From NCBI GenBank assembly GCA_902795955.1, contig CADBNJ010000147.1:1-5556 (forward strand): a stretch of 5,556 nucleotides of DNA, given 5' to 3'. The position numbers and the translations under genes are program-made. Shown here piece by piece: positions 1-5,541 of the stretch (position 1 is its first letter; the number at the start of each line of letters is the position of its first letter). Below the pieces are notes generated by a model. That model had not been told where the DNA came from, made no database searches, and was given only the letters and a program-made list of their open reading frames with translations. Source of the DNA: Oscillospiraceae bacterium (lineage in GTDB: Bacteria > Bacillota > Clostridia > Saccharofermentanales > Saccharofermentanaceae).

Positions 1-77
1 GGATTCGAACCCCCGCGCAGGTTGCCCCGCCTAAAGCTTTAGCAAAGCCTCCCCTTCGGCCTCTTGGGTACTTCTCC
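1..77 (-). tRNA. tRNA-Ser(GCU), 3' end cut off by window edge
   Basis: Read on the minus strand, the gene begins at 77 with the acceptor 5' strand GGAGAAG (77-71). A D-arm follows, then a five-pair anticodon stem around the loop TTGCTAA (45-39) with anticodon GCT (43-41), which reads AGC/AGU serine codons. A long class II variable arm comes next: stem GCGGG/CCTGC closed by a GCAA loop. The T-loop TTCGAAT lies at 9-3. The long variable arm and the GCU anticodon together make serine the clear identity. The end of the T-stem, the acceptor 3' strand, the discriminator base and any encoded CCA lie outside the window. The gene is divergent from the membrane-protein unit starting at 232. Confidence 0.95.
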
Positions 78-90
78 ATTGCCGAGCTTG

Positions 91-117
91 ATTATAATAA
101 CACAAAGTAATCCGCAA
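91..117 (-). promoter_or_regulatory. Putative promoter of the tRNA-Ser gene
   Basis: On the minus strand a perfect -10 hexamer TATAAT (96-91) lies 13 bases before the tRNA 5' end, so transcription should start near 84 with a very short leader. The -35 is weaker: TTGCGG (117-112) with a 15-bp spacer, or an overlapping register with a 16-17 bp spacer. The A/T tracts upstream at 130-157 could act as an UP element. The -10 and its position are seen; the -35 and UP element are inferred. Confidence 0.6.
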
Positions 118-129
118 GTCCAATCTCAT

Positions 130-157
130 ATTAAAATAAGATTAAAATAAGGTTAAA
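130..157. repeat. Three 11-bp-spaced TTAAA direct repeats in divergent intergenic DNA
   Basis: The 11-mer ATTAAAATAAG occurs twice in tandem (130-140 and 141-151), followed by a third partial copy starting GTTAAA at 152. TTAAA therefore recurs at 131, 142 and 153, one helical turn apart and on the same DNA face. The array ends just before the -35 of the rightward promoter and also lies upstream of the leftward tRNA promoter. An 11-bp direct-repeat register is typical of OmpR/PhoB-family response regulator sites. A-tracts in phase can also act as an UP element or bend DNA. The repeats are seen; the function is open. Confidence 0.55.
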
Positions 158-161
158 TTCA

Positions 162-189
162 TTGACATCATATCAAAGAGTTGTTTAAT
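162..189 (+). promoter_or_regulatory. Sigma-A-type promoter of the 232-2022 unit
   Basis: A perfect -35 TTGACA (162-167) is followed by a 16-bp spacer and a -10 TTTAAT (184-189, five of six consensus bases). The start site would be near 196, giving a leader of about 36 nt that includes a strong Shine-Dalgarno AAGGAGG at 218-224, seven bases before the ATG at 232. The in-phase TTAAA repeats sit directly upstream of the -35. No riboswitch or attenuator fits in such a short leader. Confidence 0.7.
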
Positions 190-231
190 AAAAATGTGGC
201 TGTATGTCAGTAATAGCAAGGAGGTACCAGT

Positions 232-654
232 ATGCGCCCGTCAAAACTATTCAAACCTTTCTATATTATATCTGCGCTTCTTCTCATTGCGGGAACATTC
301 CTGCCTTTCGTAGATATGCATCAAGGTTATACGAAGGTCGGGCTCACTCTGTTCGGCGAGTTCAATCTCTCGGGCAATTATCTGGGCAAGGTGATCGTTG
401 CAGTAGCAGTCCTTGCAATACTTCTTATGCTGATCCACTATTCGAGGGTTATGACATTCCTTACGACAGGTATAGCTGTTGGCTGCGCTATTGTCGCATG
501 GTCGAACTGGAAAGACAAGATCGTATCTGTTGCAACAATTAACCCCATCATGCCTGAGTATACACGCGGCTACGGCTACTATATGTTCCTCGGCGGGGCA
601 GGCCTTATGCTGCTCTTCGCAATCCTCTGCTTCCTTTTTGTGGAGGAGGATTAA
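232..654 (+). CDS. Small four-helix membrane protein of unknown function
   Basis: This 140-residue protein is nearly all membrane-embedded. Hydrophobic segments lie at about residues 9-27, 50-68, 73-90 and 115-137, with a basic N-terminus (R2, K5, K8) probably inside and a short acidic C-terminal tail EED. Helix 4 begins with a glycine/tyrosine-rich stretch (GYGYY), a pattern also seen in other small Firmicute membrane proteins of unknown role. No catalytic motif is visible and I do not recognise the family. The ATG start is well supported by AAGGAGG seven bases upstream and a good promoter. The gene ends three bases before the next start, and the next gene's Shine-Dalgarno lies inside its last codons, so it is probably co-transcribed and translationally linked with the following glycosyltransferase. 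A helper or structural role for that enzyme is inference from position only. Confidence 0.85.
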   Translation: MRPSKLFKPFYIISALLLIAGTFLPFVDMHQGYTKVGLTLFGEFNLSGNYLGKVIVAVAVLAILLMLIHYSRVMTFLTTGIAVGCAIVAWSNWKDKIVSVATINPIMPEYTRGYGYYMFLGGAGLMLLFAILCFLFVEED

Positions 655-660
655 CTGTTG
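644..660 (+). promoter_or_regulatory. Shine-Dalgarno supporting a TTG start
   Basis: AGGAGG (644-649) lies within the last codons of the preceding gene, eight bases before TTG at 658-660. No ATG or GTG is nearby in the same frame, and the first membrane helix of the protein starts at about residue 7, so a downstream start would remove it. This makes TTG the most likely initiation codon. Confidence 0.75.
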
Positions 661-2022
661 AACGATCGTCGTGAGAGGATCATTCTCGCGGTATCATTTA
701 CCGTTTTTCTTTTGATAAATGCATACCTTGTCATAATCCATGAGCCCTGGCGTGATGAGATCCATGCCTGGCTGATGGCCAAGTACATGCAGGTCCCCGA
801 GATGATAGAATTCAGCCGGTATGAGGCGCATCCGCTGCTGTGGCATTTTATGCTGATCCCTCTTGCCAGGTGCGGAGCACCTGTATGGACAATGAATCTC
901 CTCAGCTATCTTATCGTGGCAGTGAGTGCATTCATATTCCTGTTTAAGGTCAGGTGGAATATTGCCGCAAAGATCATAACACTGTTCACGATCCCTTTTA
1001 TCTACACATATTCATCGATCGCACGCAACTACTGTCTGATACTGCTCTTCGGCATGATCATTGCCGCACTTTACAGTAAACGCTATGATCACCCGTTCCT
1101 GTACAGCATACCCGTGGCGCTGATGGTCTTTACGCATGCCATGACATGGGGTCTTGTGGCAGGGCTTACGATTACTTTCCATATTTACGAGATCGGGAAG
1201 TTCCTACTGAGAAGATCACAGCTTGATAAGCGCAGGATATGTCTCATGGCGGGAGGACTCGCAGTCATTGCCGCGTCGACAGTGGCGGTAATTATCACTC
1301 TGTACGGAGAGCGCAATATAGGGTACAGCGTTGAGGCTAACAGCGATACTGACATGCTGATCATCTGCATGATCGTTCTCATGGCCGTAATTGCCGTCAG
1401 TGTATTAGTGAGGTTCAGGCAGAACATGAAGGAGATGATCACACTGGTCATCACGTTCTCCTTCATGATCCTCGTGTATAAGACCGTATATTCCGGCGTA
1501 TTGTTCCAGCGCCTGATACTGATACAGGTATTTCTCCTGATCTATGCGCTTACCGTTTACGGTGAAGGCGGGGAGAACAAGATACGGAACCTGATAAACA
1601 CAGGGGTGTATTTCCTGTCGTTCGTTATTACGGGATCCATGATCGATACAGTCTATTACATAACAAAGGACATCACATCCAACTACTCATCCGGCAGGGA
1701 GATGGCTGAGTACATCAACAGTAATCTGCCTGATGAGAAGGAGATCCTCGTCGATGCCGGCATCTTCGCGCAGACGATTGTGCCTTATACCGGCAAGGAA
1801 TTGTACGACATCAGGTACGGGGCAAATATCGAGGATGCACTGTACTGTGTAAATGAGCCGGACAAGATAATGGATGCCATATTCGACATCCCCAATCATG
1901 AGGAATACAGAGGCAAGTACCTGCTCCTGTATTATGCGGTGGAAGGTGCCCCGTTCAAGGAGATATTCCGCACTTCAGGCTCAGTCACGGGAGAGGATTA
2001 CACTCTGTATTATATTCCATGA
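658..2022 (+). CDS. GT-C fold membrane glycosyltransferase, GT39/PMT_2-like
   Basis: This 454-residue polytopic protein has the layout of GT-C glycosyltransferases, which move a sugar from a polyprenyl-phosphate donor to an acceptor on the outer face of the cytoplasmic membrane. Helix 1 (about 8-26) is followed by an outer loop with EPWRDE (29-34), where D33/E34 fit the acidic catalytic position of this fold. Next come an EAHPLLWH segment (56-63) and SIARNYC (120-126), typical of a bacterial family related to PMT_2 (protein mannosyltransferase-like). Further hydrophobic segments lie near 80-96, 101-119, 123-139, 147-175, 195-215, 232-251, 258-276, 284-301 and 312-333. A soluble tail of about 120 residues (335-454) ends the protein. 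It starts with TTG and follows the 140-residue membrane protein by three bases. Its 3' end overlaps the convergent Mrr-like gene. Donor and acceptor cannot be inferred. Fold and family are fairly secure; substrate is unknown. Confidence 0.8.
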   Translation: MNDRRERIILAVSFTVFLLINAYLVIIHEPWRDEIHAWLMAKYMQVPEMIEFSRYEAHPLLWHFMLIPLARCGAPVWTMNLLSYLIVAVSAFIFLFKVRWNIAAKIITLFTIPFIYTYSSIARNYCLILLFGMIIAALYSKRYDHPFLYSIPVALMVFTHAMTWGLVAGLTITFHIYEIGKFLLRRSQLDKRRICLMAGGLAVIAASTVAVIITLYGERNIGYSVEANSDTDMLIICMIVLMAVIAVSVLVRFRQNMKEMITLVITFSFMILVYKTVYSGVLFQRLILIQVFLLIYALTVYGEGGENKIRNLINTGVYFLSFVITGSMIDTVYYITKDITSNYSSGREMAEYINSNLPDEKEILVDAGIFAQTIVPYTGKELYDIRYGANIEDALYCVNEPDKIMDAIFDIPNHEEYRGKYLLLYYAVEGAPFKEIFRTSGSVTGEDYTLYYIP

Positions 2023-2491
2023 TCTCCCTGACCGCTCTGCGCCTCAGATACAGCACAAAGAAGGTGATGACGGCTGCTGATCCGAGCGCCATTAATGCAT
2101 ATGTGCGGTATTCCGTAAGCATCAGCAGCAGCATTGCTGACGCGAAGAACAATAACAGGAGCAGCTTGCTGCTGCCGGCTCTCCTGATGTTATCCAGAAG
2201 CTCCACATCATTGCTCAGGGCAAGTTCTCTTGCCTGCTTCGTGAAAGTATTGTTCGTCATTACCAGTGCCCTGTCACAGCCGTAATAGGCCATGCCGCCG
2301 ACCACCTGCTGGACCGCTGCAACTCCCACAGGTCTTGAGTAGAACTTGCACTGTACGGCATATCTGTGCCGCCTCTTCGTCGCGACGATATCCACCCCGT
2401 AATCACCCGAATTACCGGTCAGTCTGACATGTCTGTAGCCGTGGGCTCTGAGGTAGTCCGCACAGCGCTTCTCGTAATCCTTGCCGTTCAT
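1985..2491 (-). CDS. Mrr-type restriction endonuclease domain with two C-terminal membrane helices
   Basis: Residues 1-100 match the Mrr_cat (PF04471-like) nuclease fold of the PD-(D/E)XK superfamily: E7 in helix 1, GDYGVDI with D34, then the QCK motif (Q47, C48, K49), Q61 in the following helix, and the core-ending strand and helix ALVMTNNTFTKQA (75-87) before VELLD. All expected active-site residues are present, so it could be catalytically competent. After a basic RR linker (103-104), two hydrophobic helices (about 109-125 and 130-148) are joined by TEYR and followed by RRR. This predicts a membrane-tethered enzyme with both ends in the cytoplasm. Mrr relatives cleave modified or foreign DNA, but short membrane-linked versions are poorly understood. 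No methyltransferase or specificity gene is nearby. The ATG at 2491 is the only plausible start: an in-frame TGA lies five codons upstream and there is no Shine-Dalgarno. Confidence 0.85.
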   Translation of the reverse strand: MNGKDYEKRCADYLRAHGYRHVRLTGNSGDYGVDIVATKRRHRYAVQCKFYSRPVGVAAVQQVVGGMAYYGCDRALVMTNNTFTKQARELALSNDVELLDNIRRAGSSKLLLLLFFASAMLLLMLTEYRTYALMALGSAAVITFFVLYLRRRAVREIMEYNTECNPLP

Positions 2492-2497
2492 GAGACC

Positions 2498-2506
2498 ATT
2501 GTATCA
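2498..2506 (-). promoter_or_regulatory. Extended -10 promoter of the Mrr-like gene, predicted leaderless
   Basis: Minus-strand TGATACAAT (2506-2498) fits the extended -10 form TGnTATAAT with one mismatch. Six bases (GGTCTC) separate it from the ATG at 2491, so transcription should begin at or next to the A of the start codon. No good -35 lies at 16-18 bp spacing and no Shine-Dalgarno is present. The TGA is also an in-frame stop, so the reading frame cannot extend upstream. Confidence 0.6.
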
Positions 2507-2523
2507 AAACGATAGTCCGATTA

Positions 2524-2532
2524 TTGTCACAA
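2524..2532. promoter_or_regulatory. Small palindrome between divergent promoters, possible operator
   Basis: TTGTCACAA consists of four-base arms TTGT/ACAA around a central C. It sits between the two extended -10 elements, immediately before the rightward one. GATTAT (2519-2524) and ATAATC (2538-2543) form a second, wider inverted repeat around it. Arms this short can arise by chance, so an operator role is speculative. Confidence 0.2.
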
Positions 2533-2533
2533 A

Positions 2534-2542
2534 TGATATAAT
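2534..2542 (+). promoter_or_regulatory. Extended -10 promoter of the 2549-5541 unit, predicted leaderless
   Basis: TGATATAAT is a perfect extended -10 (TGnTATAAT). Six bases (CTGCAT) separate it from ATG at 2549, placing the expected start site on the initiator A. There is no Shine-Dalgarno, and no convincing -35 at 16-18 bp spacing. TGA 2534-2536 is in frame with the gene, which rules out an upstream start. Confidence 0.65.
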
Positions 2543-2548
2543 CTGCAT

Positions 2549-2914
2549 ATGGAAAAGAGCAAAAGATCACACATCAATCTGATAGCGGCCGCAGCGGGTA
2601 TTGTCATTGCGGCGGGGTTATTCTTTTTTGCCGCATACCGCAATGTCAGCAGGGGAAGCAGCGGAGTGCTTAAGGAAGGCCTCTACAATGCGGGCGGATA
2701 TCAGGTCGAGGTCAGGCAGTACGGTTCGCTCTACAGGATGAGAGTCGTGGGGGAGGAAGAGCTGTACATTACGGCAGCACCTTTTGCCGGAGTTGGGATC
2801 AACTACTTCAGATACGACGGTTCGCAGGAATTTGACATCGTGAAGGAAGGCGATACATACAGCCTCTATAACGGCGGACATATGGTCGCTTCAGGGTGGA
2901 GGTTCGACGGATGA
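2549..2914 (+). CDS. Membrane-anchored small protein with an outer-face beta-rich module
   Basis: This is a 121-residue protein. A basic N-terminus (MEKSKRSH) is followed by one hydrophobic helix at about 9-29, acting as a signal anchor, so residues 31-121 should face outward. The soluble part is rich in alternating aromatic and hydrophobic residues, suggesting beta strands, and carries YITAAPFA (73-80), RYDG (88-91) and QEF (93-95). These match, in the same order, YITAVPYA, EYRG and QCF in the C-terminal module of the next gene's protein. The pattern resembles one repeat of ricin-like beta-trefoil lectins (QxW/QxF class), but at about 80 residues it is too short for a full trefoil. No cysteine or lipobox is present. 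The stop overlaps the next start in ATGA (2911-2914), so the two products are probably made in linked amounts. I do not recognise a named family. Confidence 0.8.
   Translation: MEKSKRSHINLIAAAAGIVIAAGLFFFAAYRNVSRGSSGVLKEGLYNAGGYQVEVRQYGSLYRMRVVGEEELYITAAPFAGVGINYFRYDGSQEFDIVKEGDTYSLYNGGHMVASGWRFDG
2898..2913 (+). promoter_or_regulatory. Shine-Dalgarno that selects ATG 2911 as start
   Basis: GGAGG at 2898-2902 is eight bases before ATG 2911-2913, an ideal distance. An in-frame GTG at 2896 would add five residues but has no Shine-Dalgarno at the right distance. The ATG overlaps the previous gene's TGA as ATGA, a common translational-coupling arrangement, so 2911 is preferred. Confidence 0.8.
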
Positions 2915-4977
2915 AGCTGTACAGGAATGTGATCGGAGTTGTTTTTTTCGCGCTGGCAGTGTATGTGTTCGTGCTCAACATGACCGTGACATGCTTCACC
3001 TCGGCGGACAGATTCGAATTGAATTACTACAGCGGGGATATAGTTATCCTCAATCTCGTTTGCGTTGCGCTGGCAGCGGCAGGTGTGCTGTTCATCGATG
3101 TGCGCAAGGTGATGTCTCTCGCGGTGCGCCATTACGATATTACCAGGATAATCTTACTGGGCCTTACGGCGGCCGCGGGACTGGCTGCGGCGTTCTGCTG
3201 CGGGCTGGATTCCGGCGTTGATCAGCTGAGGGTCCAGGAGAGCGTATACGGACTTACCAGAGGCAATTACGGGATGTTCATGCCCACGGGCTACATGGAT
3301 GTGTATCCGAACCAGTACGGCTTCGCGCTCATCATGTATCTGGGGAGCTTTGTATTCGGGACTTATAATTACCTTGCGGTGAGGATAATGAACGTGATAT
3401 TCCTCGTTATTCTCTACAGGGAGCTTGCCGAGGTCGGTGGGCAGATCGGACTCGGGAAATGCGGCAGGATTATCATTATGCTGGCAGGTCTTCTGTTCAT
3501 TCCGACTACGCTCTATTCGCTTTTTATTTACGGCAATATCGCAGGACTGGCACTGTCCGTACTTGCGGTGAGGCTCATGATATCGGCATTCGGCAGGAGC
3601 AGACATCCCGTGCTTTGCGGCATCATGTCCGTCATGGCGGTATTTGCGGCCTGCATATTCAAGTCAAATTACATGATATTCGGTGTGGGAATCGGTATTT
3701 ATTGTCTGTTTAAGGCCGTTCACACAAAGGCGTGGGGCAGGATACTTTTTGTCCCCGCGCTCCTCGTCTCTTTGTGGCTGTCGTCCCTCGTTCCCACGCT
3801 GGTGATGCGGTCGGTAACCGGATGTGAGCTCAAGGGCGGAGTCAGCTACATGTCGTATCTTGCCATGGGAGTTCAGGAGAATGCTGCAGGGTATGCAGGC
3901 GGATTCAACGGCTTCAATGAAGATACATACAGGTCACTTCAGGGCGATAAGGCGAAGCATTCCGAATTCTCGGCGCAGGTATATTCACAGATAATGTCGG
4001 AGATGGCATCTTCACCTTCTTACCTTCTCAATTTCTTCACTCGAAAGCAAATGCACCAGTGGGCAGATCCGGCTTACAAATCGTACTGGTCCGTCCAGTC
4101 AGTCCCGCAGCACGGAACTTCCGGATGGTTCTACCGTATGATACTCCCGGGCAATGCATATCCGGTTATTGTATTCCTGTCTTATTTTCAGCTTATTGTG
4201 TGGCTGGGCGCCATTCTCTACGTGTGGTTTGTTAAGCGCAGCTCCGGAGGGTTTGACGAAGCCATGGTCATGGCGGTGATATTCATCGGAGGGTTTATTT
4301 TCCACACCTTCTGGGAAGCCAAATCGCAGTATGTTTTTCCGTTCTTCGTGATACTTTTCCCGATGAGCGCGGCAGGGTGGAAGGCACTCAAAGTGTGGTT
4401 CGACGGAAGGGAGAGAAAGCCCGTGTCAGAGCGGTTCAAGAGCCTCTCCGGAGCTAAGATATCGTGGTCTTTCCGCTTTACTCTCGTATCGTTCGCACTG
4501 CTTACGGTATTCCCTCTGGTATTGGGTCTTGCCACGTTAAGACCGCAGATGGCGCAGGACCGTGAGCTCTACAAGGATTACCTGAGCTCGGGATACCGCC
4601 AGGCACATAATCCGCTCGACAATGATACTTACGAGATCAAGGGATCTACGGTCTCCTACACGGTCGAGGCCGTTAATTCGGGCGACAAGACTATGCTCCG
4701 GGATGTGTCCACGGGTCAATACATTACGGCAGTTCCTTATGCGTACGGTTCGGGTGATGTTATTACGCTCTCTGAATACAGGGGCGATGAGACACAGTGC
4801 TTCAATCTTTACGTGACAAATGAGGATAAGCTGATTATCGTGTATAATTATGAGTACGTGATCTGCGATAAGAACGACGGGCTCTCCGCTGAGTTCGTTC
4901 CGGTGGGAACGCTGGTATGGACGGACCCGAACGAAGGCCGCACATGGGATTACCGCAGGATCGGTCGGGGAGGATAA
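2911..4977 (+). CDS. Large GT-C fold glycosyltransferase with C-terminal beta-rich module
   Basis: This 688-residue polytopic protein has hydrophobic segments near 6-24, 43-62, 78-98, 135-150, 153-170, 185-205, 208-226, 233-250, 252-267, 277-298, 414-440, 449-465, 472-488 and 521-541. The first large outer loop holds LDSGVDQ (99-105), with D100 and D104 as candidate catalytic acids, and VYPNQYG (131-137). Both resemble a Firmicute GT-C/PMT_2-like family that uses polyprenyl-phosphate sugars. Also family-like are KSNY (251-254), the RKQMHQWADPAY segment (378-389) and FWEAKSQYVFP (467-477). Two helices precede the catalytic loop instead of one. After the last helix, residues 570-688 form a soluble outer module related to that of the upstream gene. 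The gene is coupled upstream by ATGA and is followed three bases later by the next start. Fold is likely; sugar and acceptor are unknown. Confidence 0.8.
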   Translation: MKLYRNVIGVVFFALAVYVFVLNMTVTCFTSADRFELNYYSGDIVILNLVCVALAAAGVLFIDVRKVMSLAVRHYDITRIILLGLTAAAGLAAAFCCGLDSGVDQLRVQESVYGLTRGNYGMFMPTGYMDVYPNQYGFALIMYLGSFVFGTYNYLAVRIMNVIFLVILYRELAEVGGQIGLGKCGRIIIMLAGLLFIPTTLYSLFIYGNIAGLALSVLAVRLMISAFGRSRHPVLCGIMSVMAVFAACIFKSNYMIFGVGIGIYCLFKAVHTKAWGRILFVPALLVSLWLSSLVPTLVMRSVTGCELKGGVSYMSYLAMGVQENAAGYAGGFNGFNEDTYRSLQGDKAKHSEFSAQVYSQIMSEMASSPSYLLNFFTRKQMHQWADPAYKSYWSVQSVPQHGTSGWFYRMILPGNAYPVIVFLSYFQLIVWLGAILYVWFVKRSSGGFDEAMVMAVIFIGGFIFHTFWEAKSQYVFPFFVILFPMSAAGWKALKVWFDGRERKPVSERFKSLSGAKISWSFRFTLVSFALLTVFPLVLGLATLRPQMAQDRELYKDYLSSGYRQAHNPLDNDTYEIKGSTVSYTVEAVNSGDKTMLRDVSTGQYITAVPYAYGSGDVITLSEYRGDETQCFNLYVTNEDKLIIVYNYEYVICDKNDGLSAEFVPVGTLVWTDPNEGRTWDYRRIGRGG

Positions 4978-4980
4978 TTT

Positions 4981-5541
4981 ATGAAGAAGATACTTAAACT
5001 GATCGGGCTGTATGCTCTGATCTACATCGTGTATAGCGTTATTTTTGTTCTGCTGTTCCATACCGGACTTTTGAAAGGAATGGAAGTATTGATGTACCGC
5101 GGGATCGTGTTCATCATACTGACAGGCATCCTGTCAGCAGTTACTATGGCGGTGGTACGCAAGTTCTGGAACTTTGTGACCATAAGGGACATAATAATGA
5201 TGTTCGTCATATTCTGCTGCGTCAATACGGTGCTGTTCGTACTCATCCCCGTCACCGTCGAGAGGTCGGTGTCAGTGTTCATGCTGAGCTATATGGATGA
5301 GAATTCCGATCAGAAGTTCACACAGGAGGACGTTCAGGAGATATTCACGAGCAAGTATGTCGTTGATTACGGAGCTTTCGAGAAGAGGTTCAATGAGCAG
5401 ATCGCCACGGGAACGCTTGTTGACAACGGTGACGGTACTTACTCAATAACGGATTCAGGCAAGAGGATCGTCAAGATGTTCAGAATGGTGGCCGACTGGT
5501 TCGACACTGATAAGAGGCTTGTGTATCCGAACGAGAACTGA
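4981..5541 (+). CDS. Three-helix membrane protein with winged-helix-like C-terminal domain
   Basis: This 186-residue protein has helices at about 7-27, 40-59 and 70-90. N-terminal KK and the basic loop RKFWNFVTIRD (60-70) suggest a cytoplasmic N-terminus, which places the C-terminal domain (92-186) outside. That domain begins with ERSVSVFMLSYM (94-105) and continues with FTQEDVQEIF (113-122) and a helix ending in KRFNEQIATG (135-144). A strand-turn-strand follows with GDGTYSITDSGKRI (150-163), where the pattern 'y.iT..G' is typical of winged-helix wings. I recall similar uncharacterised proteins near membrane glycosyltransferases in other bacteria, but have no name for the family. GGGGAGG (4967-4973) lies seven bases before the ATG, inside the end of the preceding gene, so co-translation with the GT-C enzyme is likely. 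DNA binding is doubtful given the topology; a role as partner or scaffold is inference. Confidence 0.8.
   Translation: MKKILKLIGLYALIYIVYSVIFVLLFHTGLLKGMEVLMYRGIVFIILTGILSAVTMAVVRKFWNFVTIRDIIMMFVIFCCVNTVLFVLIPVTVERSVSVFMLSYMDENSDQKFTQEDVQEIFTSKYVVDYGAFEKRFNEQIATGTLVDNGDGTYSITDSGKRIVKMFRMVADWFDTDKRLVYPNEN

Noticed and set aside
1..231. tRNA-Ser as an integration site for a genomic island
   Set aside because: The 3' end of the tRNA is outside the window, no repeat of it is seen within the window, and no integrase is present.
204..542. 112-residue open frame overlapping the first membrane protein in another frame
   Set aside because: It lacks a good Shine-Dalgarno, has low-complexity Ser/Cys/Arg-rich composition and overlaps a well-supported gene with membrane-helix structure, so it is a shadow frame.
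2524..2532. TTGTCACAA or its complement as a Rex, Fnr or Crp site
   Set aside because: Only one short half-site-like palindrome is present. The full spaced inverted repeats required by these regulators are missing.
2896..2910. GTG start adding five residues to the large glycosyltransferase
   Set aside because: GGAGG at 2898-2902 is correctly spaced only for ATG 2911, and the ATGA overlap supports that start.
4537..5061. 174-residue minus-strand open frame opposite the end of the large glycosyltransferase
   Set aside because: It has no promoter or Shine-Dalgarno, and the plus-strand frames across it carry coherent family motifs and linked starts. It is antisense shadow.
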